A stretch of 64,000 nt of DNA from Halalkalibacter alkaliphilus (GCF_023555415.1 NZ_JAKRYL010000011.1:100415-164414); one strand, 5' to 3'; positions 17,758 through 27,479 are shown, counted from the first letter of the stretch. Numbers and translations: made by a program. The notes: generated from the sequence alone by a model not told the origin.

Positions 17758-18912
17758 TTAAGAAGCAGAAAGCTGTGTTTCTTCCTTGTTTTCTTTGAGT
17801 CTAATTTGACGTATGTTATTACGCGAAATATTCGCTAAGATAGCCAAAGAGACGAGTGTAAAGAACAGTGAGGATCCTCCATTACTTATTAATGGCAGTG
17901 GGATTCCTGTAATTGGGAGCATTCCAGTAACCGCCCCTATATTAAAGATAATTTGTACTGCGATTTGAAAAACGATACCAAATGCTAACAAGCTTCCAAA
18001 GGGACTTTTGCACTTTGCTCCTATCATAACACCTCGGATTAAAATAAGTGCATGCAATCCTAATACGATTAATACACCTAATAATCCTAATTCTTCAGCG
18101 ACGATCGCAAGAATAAAATCTGTATGCGCCTCTGGTAAATAATAGAGCTTTTGAACACTTTGACCTAAGCCTGTCCCACTAAGACCGCCGTGTGCCATCG
18201 CTATATATGATTGAATCACTTGATGTCCATCACCCATTGGATCAGCAAATGGATCTTGATATGACGTAAGACGCCTCACTCGATAAGGGGCAGACATAGC
18301 AAATACTATAAATAGCGTAGCTCCAACTACCCCTAGCCCTATTAAATGCCGCCACTTAGCTCCAGAGAAAAAAACTAGAAAGAAGGTAACAAGAAGAATC
18401 GACGTTGCCGTTCCAAGATCCGGCTGCATCATAATTAACCCAAACACAAATCCGACTACAACTAATGGCGGCATGACGCCTTTTACAAATTGGTCAATAT
18501 ACGCTTGTTTCTGTGAATAAACTTGAGCTAAATAAATGATCATACCGATCTTTACAAATTCGGAAGGTTGTATCCTTAATGGGCCTAATTGGATCCAACG
18601 CTGAGCCCCTCCAATCGTTACGCCAAACCACGGGAGCAAGACAAGAAATAATGCAAAAATGGAAATCAGTATGATGATTGGAGACATCTTCCGATAAAAC
18701 CGATAAGGAAAATGCATGACAACTAAAAAAGCTAATACAGCTAATACAAACCAAAGCAACTGTCGTTGTATAAAAGAATACGGATTGGGGACCGTCTGTC
18801 CTAACCCTAAAGGATAACTTGCACTAAATACCATCACCAAGCCGAACCCAGCCAAAAGGAACGTAGTGATGATTAACAGCCAATCATTATCTTTTCGAAA
18901 TGAATACTTCAT
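17758..18912 (-). CDS. FtsW/SpoVE-type SEDS protein
   Basis: Second SEDS family polymerase, of the FtsW/SpoVE subtype. It has IAMAHGGLSGTGLGQSVQK, the LPEAHTDFILAIVAEELG motif and PITGIPLPLISNGGSS. The open frame extends upstream to 19014, but the added 34 residues are not typical and AGGGGG sits just before the ATG at 18912, giving a normal protein that starts MKYSFRKDNDW (384 residues). It is followed 40 bases downstream by the RodA-type gene. It may serve division, sporulation cortex synthesis or a redundant role; sequence alone does not separate these. Confidence 0.85.
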   Translation of the reverse strand: MKYSFRKDNDWLLIITTFLLAGFGLVMVFSASYPLGLGQTVPNPYSFIQRQLLWFVLAVLAFLVVMHFPYRFYRKMSPIIILISIFALFLVLLPWFGVTIGGAQRWIQLGPLRIQPSEFVKIGMIIYLAQVYSQKQAYIDQFVKGVMPPLVVVGFVFGLIMMQPDLGTATSILLVTFFLVFFSGAKWRHLIGLGVVGATLFIVFAMSAPYRVRRLTSYQDPFADPMGDGHQVIQSYIAMAHGGLSGTGLGQSVQKLYYLPEAHTDFILAIVAEELGLLGVLIVLGLHALILIRGVMIGAKCKSPFGSLLAFGIVFQIAVQIIFNIGAVTGMLPITGIPLPLISNGGSSLFFTLVSLAILANISRNNIRQIRLKENKEETQLSAS

Positions 18913-19201
18913 CGCGCCCCCCTGCTCTAGCAAAATTTCGTTCACCATGAACGCCAGTCCAAAAAGCGGAAAGGAAGACATAACTAACATTCCAGCTTTT
19001 CTAGAAGCTAACATGCCTGCAGACTCGGACTTTTAGAACATTCTTTATTATATCAAACCACCCATACAAGCAAAAGAGGCTTTCATTGCCAAACAATGTC
19101 GAAATTGTTAGAAGAACTCGGCTTCGGCCAGATACCACCCGGAAAGAAGCATACTTCCTACCTATTTCTCACACTTGACCAAAGCCGGCAATCTCCGGCC
19201 G

Positions 19202-19830
19202 AAGCCTTAGTTCTTCTTACCAACCAAACTCCACCCTCTCTCACCCGGAATAACTGAAAGGAAGAAGACGAACTTACTTCTTCCTTTCAGCTATGGAGGG
19301 AAGTTATGCTCCAACCCTCACTTAACATCTTTCCCTCACACCCGGCCGAAGCCTTAGTTCTTACTACCAACCAAACTCCTTCTTCTTACCCGATAAACTG
19401 AAAAAGAGAAGATGATGACGAAGTTACTTCTTCCTTTCATAAAAAGGGAGGCTGTAAGCTTCCTCTACACACTCTCTCCACTCTACCAAATTCAGCAACT
19501 TCCACCAAAGCCTTAGTTCTTCTTACCAACCAAACTCCACCCTCTCTCACCCGGAATAACTGAAAGGAAGAAGACGAACTTACTTCTTCCTTTCAGCTAT
19601 GGAGGGAAGTTATGCTCCAACCCTCACTTAACATCTTTCCCTCACACCCGGCCGAAGCCTTAGTTCTTACTACCAACCAAACTCCTTCTTCTTACCCGAT
19701 AAACTGAAAAAGAGAAGATGATGACGAAGTTACTTCTTCCTTTCATAAAAAGGGAGGCTGTAAGCTTCCTCTACACACTCTCTCCACTCTATCAAATTCA
19801 GCAACTTCCACCAAAGCCTGAGTTCTTCTT
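19202..19830. repeat. 306-bp higher-order direct repeat
   Basis: The 864-base gap between the FtsW-type gene and ytgP is filled mainly by a direct repeat with a 306-bp period. Copy 1 is 19202-19507 and copy 2 is 19508-19813; they are nearly identical, and I noticed one difference (C at 19486, T at 19792). A third copy begins at 19814 and decays within about 40 bases. Each unit is itself a diverged duplication: the AAGCCTTAGTTCTT...ACCAACCAAACTCC start recurs at 19202, 19349, 19508 and 19655. Each unit also contains a perfect 14-bp hairpin (19254-19267 with 19277-19290; repeated at 19560-19596). No convincing gene lies in it. Confidence 0.9.
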
Positions 19831-19878
19831 ACCAATCAAACTCCGACTTCTAACCCAGAAGGGAAATTTCCACATATA

Positions 19879-21522
19879 TTACCCCTCTTGCCTTTCTTTC
19901 AGTTTCTTCCTATTCAAAAATCGGAACCTTGCTCCAAGTACTTGTCCAGCTAAATTGGAACGATAACTTAAAAATAAATAAATAGCTGCACCAACTAAGA
20001 CACCGACAATCAAACTAGGAAATGCTCGTAGCTGCGATGTAACTGGAAGCAATTGTTGCATTCCGACATTGACAACCATGACACCTCCTGCCATAACAAC
20101 CGTAAAAACAATAATTAATATGGCTCGTTTGGCGATTAATTTGTAACTGAATTCAGCATATTTCCCAATAGCCCAGACTGTTATGACAAGCGAGGCTGTA
20201 TACCCTACATACGTAGCTAATACTCCTCCAAGCGGTCCGAACATAGTTAGAAACCAACTATTTGCTGCCAGTTTTAAGGCAAGACCAACACATAAAGCGA
20301 TGACCGCTATTTTCTGTTTGTTTATACCTTGAAGAATCGCAGCAGTTACAGCAAACAATGAAAAGAACAATGTAATCGGGGCATAATATTGTAAGATATA
20401 TCCTCCAATTTCATAATCAGCAAGTCCATAAAGCGCACCAAACGCTGGATATGCTAACACTGACATACCTACTGCAGCAGGTATCGTCAAAAATAAAATC
20501 ACTTGATAGGTTTGAGTGATTTGCTTCTGCAACAAATCAGTATCATTTATTGTAAAAGATTTTGTAATAGTTGGAATTAATGTAATCGATAGTGCTGTTG
20601 CTAGTGCCATTGGAATGAGAATGATTTTATGGGCCGTATTTGAAAACACAGCAAACGCAACTTCTGACTCATCCTGTGTTAAATGTGTACCAATCAATGT
20701 ATTATTAAACGTAAATAAGTCTATTAGTTGATAAAGCGGAATCGCTAATCCTACAAACGAAAGTGGCAATGCATAGGTAATTAACTCTTTATACATGGAC
20801 CCGAGCGACAGTTGATGATCCATCGTGCTTTTTTCAATCTGTTCATGGATATATTTTTTTCTTTTAAACCAGTATGTTAACAGGACAGTTAAACCACCAA
20901 GCGCCCCTACAAAAGCGCCAAATGTTGCGAACCCAACTGCTAGGCCCGTACTACCTTCCATAATGTTCACAATTGAAAACGTAATGGCTAATATAAAGAC
21001 GATCCGAACGATTTGTTCAATCACTTGTGATACAGCCGTAGGCCCCATTGATTGGAACCCTTGAAAGTATCCTCGAATAATAGACATAATTGGAACAACA
21101 AGTAAAGCAACACTTACCATCCTAATGGTAAAGACAATCTCATCAAATGTATTTCCTTGCTCTGTTGGATTTTCAATAATCCAAGGCACGATGTAAGGTG
21201 CTGTGAAAAATAAAACGAGAAAAGCTATTAAGCCGGTTATGAACATAAATAGTAATCCTGATTTAAACAATCTGTGTCCAGTTCTGTAATCACCTAATGA
21301 ATTATATCTTGAGACGAATTTAGAAACGGCTATTGGTACACCTAATGTGGCTAGACTTAATAAAACGGTATATGGTAAATAGCCATATGAGTATAGGGCT
21401 ATTCCTGTTTGGCCCACAATAGCAGTAAAAGGGAAAATATAAATAAGACCTAATATTTTAGAAGCAAACGTAGCGGCTGTTAATACCATCGTACCGCGCA
21501 TTAATTTTGAATCCGACATCAT
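19879..21522 (-). CDS. ytgP: MurJ-type lipid II flippase (YtgP)
   Basis: A 547-residue MATE/MVF-like membrane protein with about 14 spans, beginning SKLMRGTMVLTAATFASKIL. YtgP of B. subtilis, which it matches in length and position before ytfP, is a MurJ functional homologue that flips lipid II across the membrane. Charged loop residues such as RGYFQG and the repeated Pro/Gly-rich helices fit the family. It is divergent from ytfP. Two SEDS polymerases lie downstream on the same strand, so flippase and polymerases could share expression, though the 864-base repeat region lies between. Confidence 0.9.
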   Translation of the reverse strand: MMSDSKLMRGTMVLTAATFASKILGLIYIFPFTAIVGQTGIALYSYGYLPYTVLLSLATLGVPIAVSKFVSRYNSLGDYRTGHRLFKSGLLFMFITGLIAFLVLFFTAPYIVPWIIENPTEQGNTFDEIVFTIRMVSVALLVVPIMSIIRGYFQGFQSMGPTAVSQVIEQIVRIVFILAITFSIVNIMEGSTGLAVGFATFGAFVGALGGLTVLLTYWFKRKKYIHEQIEKSTMDHQLSLGSMYKELITYALPLSFVGLAIPLYQLIDLFTFNNTLIGTHLTQDESEVAFAVFSNTAHKIILIPMALATALSITLIPTITKSFTINDTDLLQKQITQTYQVILFLTIPAAVGMSVLAYPAFGALYGLADYEIGGYILQYYAPITLFFSLFAVTAAILQGINKQKIAVIALCVGLALKLAANSWFLTMFGPLGGVLATYVGYTASLVITVWAIGKYAEFSYKLIAKRAILIIVFTVVMAGGVMVVNVGMQQLLPVTSQLRAFPSLIVGVLVGAAIYLFLSYRSNLAGQVLGARFRFLNRKKLKERQEG

Positions 21523-21669
21523 TGATTCCTACTTTCCTAAATCCCTAAATTTAAGATGATCATTTTACTCCTTTTGCATTTTACCACAGTCTTCTATGAG
21601 TTGCTCGAGTTAACATTGAATTCCTTTTTTTTATAAATAGTGATACTGTATGAGTCTGTAAAAAAAACA

Positions 21670-21750
21670 GCAATAGCTCCACACGCTACACACCTCTATG
21701 TGAACCCCACTCCTAGAGGGTCAAAACCTTGTAGCGGTTCCGCTCATTGC
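21670..21750. repeat. GCAAT-family repeat, single diverged copy (locus B)
   Basis: An 81-bp element in the divergent ytgP-ytfP gap. It runs from GCAATAG (21670) to CATTGC (21745-21750), with inner arms CGCTAC (21684-21689) / GTAGCG (21731-21736) and core arms CCTCTA (21693-21698) / TAGAGG (21714-21719). Read on the minus strand it begins GCAATGAGCGGAACCG, very like the copies at 47 kb (GCAATGTGCGGAACCG), so this copy is oriented opposite to the others. Its left border abuts a run of eight T on the minus strand. Confidence 0.65.
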
Positions 21751-21752
21751 CT

Positions 21753-21799
21753 AGAGTCTGTTCAAAAAGGGATAAACCACCCCTTTTTGAGCAGACTCT
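21753..21799. terminator. long hairpin upstream of ytfP
   Basis: Arms 21753-21771 and 21781-21799 pair over 19 bases with a single G-T position, around a nine-base loop. There is no U-run after it on either strand, so it is not a clear intrinsic terminator. It adjoins the locus B repeat, just as terminator hairpins adjoin the repeats at 23.6 and 47.0 kb. It ends 29 bases before the ytfP start. Confidence 0.55.
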
Positions 21800-21827
21800 G
21801 TAATCAAAGAAATTGAGGTGAAGAAAC

Positions 21828-23099
21828 ATGAAAAAATATGATGTCATTGTTATAGGCGGTGGTCCTTCGGGTTTGATGGCATCCATAGCAGCTTCTGAAC
21901 ATGGCGCAAGTGTACTTCTTTTAGATAAAGGGAATAAACTCGGCCGTAAGCTTGCTATTTCAGGAGGTGGGCGCTGCAATGTAACAAATCGCATGGAAAT
22001 TCAAGATCTTATTGCGCACATTCCAGGAAATGGTCGTTTTATGCACAGTCCATTCTCTGTCTTTAATAACGAAAGCATTATTGCCTTTTTTGAAGGACTA
22101 GGCATTCAATTAAAAGAAGAAGATCGCGGAAGGATGTTTCCAGTTAATGACAAAGCAACAACTGTAGTTGAAACACTTTTAAACCGGGTTCGTGAGTTAG
22201 GAGTGGATATTCGTACGAACACAACTGTCAAAACGATTAACTATTCAGATGAATCCGTCTCTGAAGTGGTTTTACAAAATGGTGAGCATATCTCTACCCC
22301 TACAGTCATAGTGGCAACTGGTGGGAAATCAGTTCCCCACACAGGCAGTACTGGAGACGGCTACCCTTGGGCTGAGAAAGCAGGACATACCATTACCGAC
22401 TTATATCCAACAGAAGTACCTATTACTTCAAGCGAAGAGTTTATACGCAAAAAATCTCTGCAAGGTTTGTCATTAAGAGATATTGAGTTAACTGTGTTTA
22501 ACCCTAAAGGAAAAAAAATTAAAACTCACGATGGTGACATGATCTTTACCCACTTTGGTATTTCTGGCCCTGCTGCACTACGCTGTAGTCAATATGTTGT
22601 GAAAGCATTAAAGAAGTTTGAAACAAAAACAATTAAAATGGAAATTGATCTATTTCCTTCTTTATCCGAAGAGGCTTTGTTTCAACAATTATTGGCTAAG
22701 GTAAAGGCCGAACCGAAAAAATCAATGAAGAACTTATTAAAAGGCTTTGCACCTGAGCGATTTTTGTTATTCGTTTATGATAAACTTTCTTTTGATACGC
22801 AAGCACAAGCATCTACAATTCAACATGAATGCTTTCGATCTCTCGTAACAGTTTGTAAGCATTTTGAACTGGAAGTAAACGGTACACTATCGATAGAAAA
22901 AGCATTTGTTACCGGAGGTGGAATTTCCATTAAAGAAATCGAACCGAAAACGATGCACTCTAAAAAGAAAAAAGGCTTATACTTTTGCGGTGAAGTTCTC
23001 GATATTCATGGCTATACAGGTGGCTATAATATTACTGTTGCCTTTTCCACAGGCTATACAGCTGGGAAATCCGCAGCAGAACAAGTTGTTCACAAATAA
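21828..23099 (+). CDS. ytfP: NAD(P)/FAD-dependent oxidoreductase, HI0933 family (YtfP)
   Basis: A 423-residue flavoprotein. The N-terminus has the dinucleotide-binding [11 protein letters not shown] and the family's [16 protein letters not shown]; the C-terminus ends with the FAD-contacting [18 protein letters not shown] segment. Members are conserved in bacteria but have no agreed reaction; they are often listed as aminoacetone oxidase-like or BaiN-like. The location beside ytgP matches B. subtilis. TTGAGGTGAAG precedes the ATG. Confidence 0.9.
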   Translation: MKKYDVIVIGGGPSGLMASIAASEHGASVLLLDKGNKLGRKLAISGGGRCNVTNRMEIQDLIAHIPGNGRFMHSPFSVFNNESIIAFFEGLGIQLKEEDRGRMFPVNDKATTVVETLLNRVRELGVDIRTNTTVKTINYSDESVSEVVLQNGEHISTPTVIVATGGKSVPHTGSTGDGYPWAEKAGHTITDLYPTEVPITSSEEFIRKKSLQGLSLRDIELTVFNPKGKKIKTHDGDMIFTHFGISGPAALRCSQYVVKALKKFETKTIKMEIDLFPSLSEEALFQQLLAKVKAEPKKSMKNLLKGFAPERFLLFVYDKLSFDTQAQASTIQHECFRSLVTVCKHFELEVNGTLSIEKAFVTGGGISIKEIEPKTMHSKKKKGLYFCGEVLDIHGYTGGYNITVAFSTGYTAGKSAAEQVVHK

Positions 23100-23221
23100 T
23101 ATCCACATTATCCACAGGTCGAATGATTATTCTGACTATTTCTTTCATATTCCGACAAATTCTTTATTTACCCAATATATTCACTTGTGTATATATTGGG
23201 TTATCCACATTTTTATTCACA
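23099..23221 (+). promoter_or_regulatory. cluster of DnaA-box-like 9-mers around a perfect dyad
   Basis: In the 301-base gap between ytfP and sspH, two exact TTATCCACA boxes occur (23108-23116 and 23201-23209), together with one-mismatch forms ATATCCACA (23099-23107) and TTATTCACA (23213-23221), all in the same orientation. Between them lies a perfect 10-bp dyad, CCCAATATAT (23171-23180) and ATATATTGGG (23191-23200), ending exactly where the third box begins. Bacillus DnaA binds this 9-mer. Whether this is a titration site, a DnaA-regulated promoter or a chance cluster is not known. Confidence 0.5.
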
Positions 23222-23401
23222 TTATATACAAGTAACAAAGGCCTGTATTTGTTAGTTTTTCTGCTGCAGAAGTCCCAATATTCTATCAATTCACACTCCA
23301 ATTTGTACAGTTTTTAAATAACCCTTCATTTTCCTTCCTTGCCGAATAATCTCATCTTTTTCCACACAATATAAAACGAATCTAAAAGAGGAGTGAATGA
23401 A

Positions 23402-23581
23402 ATGGATGTAAAACGAGTCAAACAAATATTGTCTTCTTCCGCTGATATTAATGTTACCTATAACGGGACTTCTGTTTGGATTGACCAATTGCATGAAGAT
23501 GGTAAGACAGCAACTGTTCATTTACGCGGACCGTTAGAAGAACGTTCTGATGTAGATATTTCAGAATTAGAAGAAGTTTAA
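23402..23581 (+). CDS. sspH: small acid-soluble spore protein, H type
   Basis: A 59-residue spore protein whose sequence MDVKRVKQILSSSADINVTY and later VHLRGPLEERSDVDI match the H-type SASP family found in the core of Bacillus spores. It is expected to be made in the forespore. An ATG three codons upstream is in frame, but GAGGAG lies eight bases before the ATG at 23402, which fixes the start. A terminator hairpin follows within ten bases. It is the clearest sporulation marker in the window. Confidence 0.92.
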   Translation: MDVKRVKQILSSSADINVTYNGTSVWIDQLHEDGKTATVHLRGPLEERSDVDISELEEV

Positions 23582-23584
23582 TAA

Positions 23585-23610
23585 GAAAAGCCGCGCATGC
23601 GGCTTTTCTA
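23585..23610 (+). terminator. sspH terminator
   Basis: An 11-bp perfect stem (AGAAAAGCCGC / GCGGCTTTTCT) with a four-base GCAT loop, followed by TTTTCT. The same hairpin recurs within the 147-bp repeat units at about 23731 and 23878, showing that terminator and downstream element were duplicated together. Confidence 0.85.
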
Positions 23611-24003
23611 GAAGCAATGCGCGAAGCCGTCGCCTCATTTTTAGCCTTTTCTGAGTGATTTTCTCAGAAATGGCGTGCGACGTGCGAAGCCATTGCTCTT
23701 CTTAGCGTTCGCTTTCAGAGTCTTTGAAAAGAAAAGCCGCGCATGCGGCTTTTCTTAGAAGCAATGCGCGAAGCCGTCGCCTCATTTTTAGCCTTTTCTG
23801 AGTGATTTTCTCAGAAATGGCGTGCGACGTGCGAAGCCATTGCTCTTCTTAGCTTTCGCTTTCAGAGTCTTTGAAAAGAAAAGCCGCGCATGCGGCTTTT
23901 CTTAGAAGCAATAGGCGAAGCCGTCGCCTCACTTTTAGCCTTTTCTGAATGGGTTTCTCAGAAAAGGCGTGCGACGTGCGAAGCCATTGCTCTTCTTAGT
24001 GTT
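23585..24003. repeat. 147-bp tandem repeat, three copies, each with a GCAAT element (locus C)
   Basis: Three tandem units begin at the shared hairpin (CCGCGCATGC at 23591, 23737 and 23884; periods 146 and 147). Each contains an 83-bp element running from GCAAT to CATTGC: 23614-23696, 23761-23843 and 23908-23990. Within each element CTGAG...CTCAG forms an inner hairpin flanked by GCCGTCGCC and GGCGTGCGAC. The third unit has more changes and loses its right flank at about 24000. The array sits between convergent sspH and the Gln-rich gene. Open frames across it are repeat artefacts. Confidence 0.9.
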
Positions 24004-24025
24004 CACGATAACCCCTTCAAACTTT

Positions 24026-24490
24026 TTACTGAAGGTTATTCTGTTGCTGCATTGCATCAAATACTTGTTGTTGGGCTTGTTGAACTTGTTGCTTCTCTTG
24101 CTGAACATGTTGCTTTTCTTGTTCAACTTGCCCTTGAAGTGTTTGTAGATACTGTTGACCTTGCTCTACTTGTTGATGCAAATTTTGTAAATTGATCTTC
24201 TGTTGCTGTACTTCCTGCTGGGCTTGTTGTAGCTTTTGTTGAGCATCTTGAAACTGTTGGTTTTCCATTTGCAAATTTTGCTGTGCTTGTTGCAATGGAT
24301 CAAGTTGTGGTGATGGTTGTTGTGGCGGTTGCGTTTCCTGCTGAATTTCAAGCTCAGCACTTACGAGTTGTTCGCTTCCCGTTTCGAGATCCTGCTTAGC
24401 CTGTTCAAGAAATGCCTTTGTTTCAGTTAGATCTATATTTTGTACGCTCCCTTGTCCAGCCGGCAGTAACAATTGCTTTTTTTCTCCCAT
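24026..24490 (-). CDS. Gln-rich coiled-coil protein, function unknown
   Basis: A 154-residue protein. After a short start (MGEKKQLLLPAGQGSVQNID) nearly the whole chain is predicted coiled coil, extremely rich in Gln from about residue 48 (repeats such as QQAQQNLQ, QVEQEKQHVQQEKQQ), with a short Pro/Gln spacer near residue 55. No signal peptide or membrane span. The low-complexity sequence has plausible codon use and a GGAGG-like site upstream, so I take it as real. It might be a structural or coat-associated spore protein because sspH is next door; that is a guess. Confidence 0.65.
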   Translation of the reverse strand: MGEKKQLLLPAGQGSVQNIDLTETKAFLEQAKQDLETGSEQLVSAELEIQQETQPPQQPSPQLDPLQQAQQNLQMENQQFQDAQQKLQQAQQEVQQQKINLQNLHQQVEQGQQYLQTLQGQVEQEKQHVQQEKQQVQQAQQQVFDAMQQQNNLQ

Positions 24491-24592
24491 ATTATAGACC
24501 TCCGCTCCTCATAATCAGGTACATAGATACCCAGTAAATATCGTGCTCATTATCGCTGTTTCTATGCTTAGTGAAAGCTTTGAGAAAAAGGC

Positions 24593-24630
24593 AGAAAAGC
24601 CCTAATAGCAACAGCTATTAGGGCTTTTCT
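24593..24630 (-). terminator. leuS terminator
   Basis: A 17-bp perfect inverted repeat (24593-24609 and 24614-24630) with a four-base loop, ending in TTTTCT on the minus strand, 20 bases beyond the leuS stop. Confidence 0.85.
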
Positions 24631-24649
24631 TATGGCTAAATTTTGATCA

Positions 24650-27073
24650 TTATCCAACAACAATATTAACTAATTTGCCTGGTACAGCAATAATTTTTCG
24701 CACGCTTTTCTCACCAATGGCTGCTTGAACTTTTTCATCATCCTTTGCAATCTCTTCCATTTGCTCTCGAGTTGCATCTGCTGGAATTAGAAGCTTTGCT
24801 TTGACTTTCCCATTAATTTGAACGACAACTTCTACTTCGTTCTCAACAAGTAATGACTCGTCGAATGTCGGCCACTGTTCATAACTAATCGTGCTAGTAT
24901 GTCCTAACTTCTCCCAAAGCTCTTCCGCTAAATGTGGTGCAATTGGAGACAGCATTTTCACAAAGCCTTCCATTAGTTCACGTGGAAGTACTTCTTGTTT
25001 ATATCCCTCATTGATAAATACCATCATTTGCGAGATCGCTACGTTAAAACGTAACTCCGTCATATCTTCTGTAATCTTCTTAACTGATTGATGATACACT
25101 CGTGTAAAATTCTCTGTTGCTGTTGCATCTTGAATCGTACTATTTAATTCACCTGTTGCTTCATCAACAAAGAGACGCCATACACGATCTAAGAAACGAC
25201 GAGCTCCATCTAGCCCATTTGTTGACCATGCAATCGAACCATCAAGTGGTCCCATGAACATTTCATATAAGCGTAATGTATCAGCACCATGGCTTTCAAC
25301 AACATCATCTGGATTCACGACGTTGCCTTTTGACTTACTCATTTTTTCATTGTTCTCCCCAAGAATCATCCCTTGATTATAGAGCTTTTGGAAAGGCTCC
25401 TTCGTTTGCACGACACCGATATCATAAAGGACTTTATGCCAAAAACGCGCATATAGCAAGTGAAGAACGGCGTGCTCTGCACCACCAATATAGATATCTA
25501 CCGGAAGCCATCTCTTTAATTTTTCAGGGTCAGCCAAAGCCTCTTTATTGTCTGGATCAATGTAACGAAGATAGTACCAGCAGCTACCAGCCCATTGCGG
25601 CATCGTATTTGTTTCACGACGACCTTTCTTTCCTGTTATAGGATCAACAACCTCAAGCCAGTCCTTCGCATTTGCAAGTGGAGATTCTCCCGTTCCAGAA
25701 GGTCTGATTTCTTTCATTTTTGGTAACTCAAGCGGCAGTTCATTTTCAGGAACTGTCGTCATCGTTCCATCCTCCCAGTGAATAACTGGAATTGGCTCAC
25801 CCCAATAACGTTGACGACTAAATAACCAATCACGAAGACGATACGTTACTTGCTTTTTACCAAACTGATTTGCTTCTAGCCACTCAATCATATTGCGGAT
25901 CGCTGTTTCTTTGTCTAAACCATTTAAGAAGTCAGAGTTTACGTGCTCACCATCACCTGTATAGGCTTCTTCTTCAACGTTTCCTCCAGCAACAACTTCA
26001 CGAATCGTTAAATCAAATGTCTTTGCAAACTCATAGTCACGTTCATCATGAGCTGGTACCGCCATGATTGCACCTGTTCCATAACTTACAAGCACATAAT
26101 CAGCGATCCAAATTGGAATGCGCTCACCATTTACAGGGTTAACAGCAAAAGCACCGGTGAATACTCCTGATTTTTCCTTTGAAAGCTCAGTACGCTCTAA
26201 ATCACTTTTAGCAGCTACTTTTGCTTTATATGTGTCAACTTGCTCTTGTTGCTCAGCTGTTGTAATAACATCAACAAGCTTATGCTCAGGAGCTAATACC
26301 ATATACGTTGCACCAAATAACGTATCAGGGCGTGTCGTAAAAACTTTTACATCTTCTCCTTCATGTCCATCCACTTTAAACGTGACTTCAGCCCCTTCAG
26401 ATCGACCAATCCAGTTGCGCTGCATATCCTTAATGCTTTCAGGCCAGTCAAGTTCTTCTAAGTCCTCAAGTAAGCGATCCGCATAAGCAGTTATTTTTAA
26501 CATCCACTGCTTCATAGGTCGGCGTTCAACGGGGTGGTCACCTCGCTCACTTTTCCCATCAATAACTTCCTCATTCGCAAGGACTGTGCCAAGGGCCGGA
26601 CACCAGTTAACTGCGACTTCATCAATATACGCTAACCCTTTTTCGTGCAGCTTCGTGAAGATCCATTGTGTCCATTTGTAATAGTTTGGATCAGTTGTGT
26701 TGATTTCACGATCCCAATCATAGGAGAAACCTAATGATTTAATTTGTCGGCGAAATGTATTAATATTTTGTTCCGTAAAGATTGCTGGATCATTTCCAGT
26801 ATCTAATGCATACTGTTCTGCAGGAAGACCAAATGCATCCCAACCCATAGGATGAAGAACATTATACCCTTGCATTCTCTTCATACGAGATAAAATATCA
26901 GTCGCTGTATATCCTTCAGGATGCCCAACATGCAGTCCTGCACCAGAAGGATAAGGGAACATATCTAAAGCATAGAATTTTGGCTTATCTGTTTCCTCTG
27001 TTGTTTTAAACGTTTTATTTTTTTCCCAATATTGCTGCCACTTCTTTTCAATCTGATCATGTGAAAACGACAT
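24650..27073 (-). CDS. leuS: leucyl-tRNA synthetase
   Basis: Class I aminoacyl-tRNA synthetase, 807 residues. The HIGH motif is HVGH at residues 48-51 ([15 protein letters not shown]), the editing domain includes [14 protein letters not shown] and [12 protein letters not shown], and the KMSKS loop is intact ([15 protein letters not shown]). It charges tRNA-Leu in the cytoplasm. A leucine T-box leader lies upstream and a strong terminator downstream, so it forms a single-gene unit controlled by uncharged tRNA-Leu. Confidence 0.97.
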   Translation of the reverse strand: MSFSHDQIEKKWQQYWEKNKTFKTTEETDKPKFYALDMFPYPSGAGLHVGHPEGYTATDILSRMKRMQGYNVLHPMGWDAFGLPAEQYALDTGNDPAIFTEQNINTFRRQIKSLGFSYDWDREINTTDPNYYKWTQWIFTKLHEKGLAYIDEVAVNWCPALGTVLANEEVIDGKSERGDHPVERRPMKQWMLKITAYADRLLEDLEELDWPESIKDMQRNWIGRSEGAEVTFKVDGHEGEDVKVFTTRPDTLFGATYMVLAPEHKLVDVITTAEQQEQVDTYKAKVAAKSDLERTELSKEKSGVFTGAFAVNPVNGERIPIWIADYVLVSYGTGAIMAVPAHDERDYEFAKTFDLTIREVVAGGNVEEEAYTGDGEHVNSDFLNGLDKETAIRNMIEWLEANQFGKKQVTYRLRDWLFSRQRYWGEPIPVIHWEDGTMTTVPENELPLELPKMKEIRPSGTGESPLANAKDWLEVVDPITGKKGRRETNTMPQWAGSCWYYLRYIDPDNKEALADPEKLKRWLPVDIYIGGAEHAVLHLLYARFWHKVLYDIGVVQTKEPFQKLYNQGMILGENNEKMSKSKGNVVNPDDVVESHGADTLRLYEMFMGPLDGSIAWSTNGLDGARRFLDRVWRLFVDEATGELNSTIQDATATENFTRVYHQSVKKITEDMTELRFNVAISQMMVFINEGYKQEVLPRELMEGFVKMLSPIAPHLAEELWEKLGHTSTISYEQWPTFDESLLVENEVEVVVQINGKVKAKLLIPADATREQMEEIAKDDEKVQAAIGEKSVRKIIAVPGKLVNIVVG

Positions 27074-27164
27074 CTTTTACTCCTCCTAATTGTATGTTGT
27101 TCAAATGGCGATATGGCTCGAGCTATCATGTATGTTAAGGTAATTCATAATGGAATTTCACCGT

Positions 27165-27436
27165 ACATATAGAAAAAACCCCCACCCCTAACTTCTTGTT
27201 AGGGACGAGAGTTATTTATACTTCCCGCGGTACCACCCACATTAATGAATATCCAATCCTTCATTCGCTCTTCACAAGTAACGGTCGTGACCCGTCGAAA
27301 GCTACTTCATTCACTTTCAAAACTCAAAGGCGAGTTCACCATACTTGTTCGACTGACTTGCACCACCCGTCAGCTCTCTAAAAATCCCAACTATGATTAC
27401 TACTCCTTTTCTACGTCAACATATGAACTTATTTGT
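27165..27436 (-). promoter_or_regulatory. T-box leader of leuS
   Basis: The minus strand contains the T-box sequence GGGTGGTACCGCGG (about 27225-27238), followed by a terminator stem CCCTAAC/GTTAGGG (about 27183-27207) and a T-run. Upstream, the specifier region reads GGTGAACTCGCC; CTC as the specifier codon would match leucine, fitting the downstream gene. Binding of uncharged tRNA-Leu should favour the antiterminator and leuS expression. Confidence 0.92.
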
Positions 27437-27465
27437 ATTGTATGAATTCATACGACTCATGTCAA
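27437..27465 (-). promoter_or_regulatory. sigma-A type promoter for the leuS T-box transcript
   Basis: On the minus strand a perfect -35 TTGACA (27460-27465) and a near-consensus -10 TACAAT (27437-27442) are separated by exactly 17 bases. The predicted start falls just before the T-box leader. Confidence 0.8.
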
Positions 27466-27479
27466 GCAACCGTTTTGGT

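Noticed and set aside
19718..19966. 82-residue + strand frame in the 306-bp repeat
   Set aside because: It lies in copy 2 of the repeat and runs into the ytgP complement; the frame is a product of the repeat sequence.
23890..24195. 101-residue + strand frame over the repeat and Gln-rich gene
   Set aside because: It reads the complement of the third 147-bp repeat unit and of the low-complexity Gln-rich gene; no ribosome binding site.
25276..26486. + strand frames inside leuS
   Set aside because: Antisense shadows of a conserved synthetase gene; composition and lack of start signals do not support coding.
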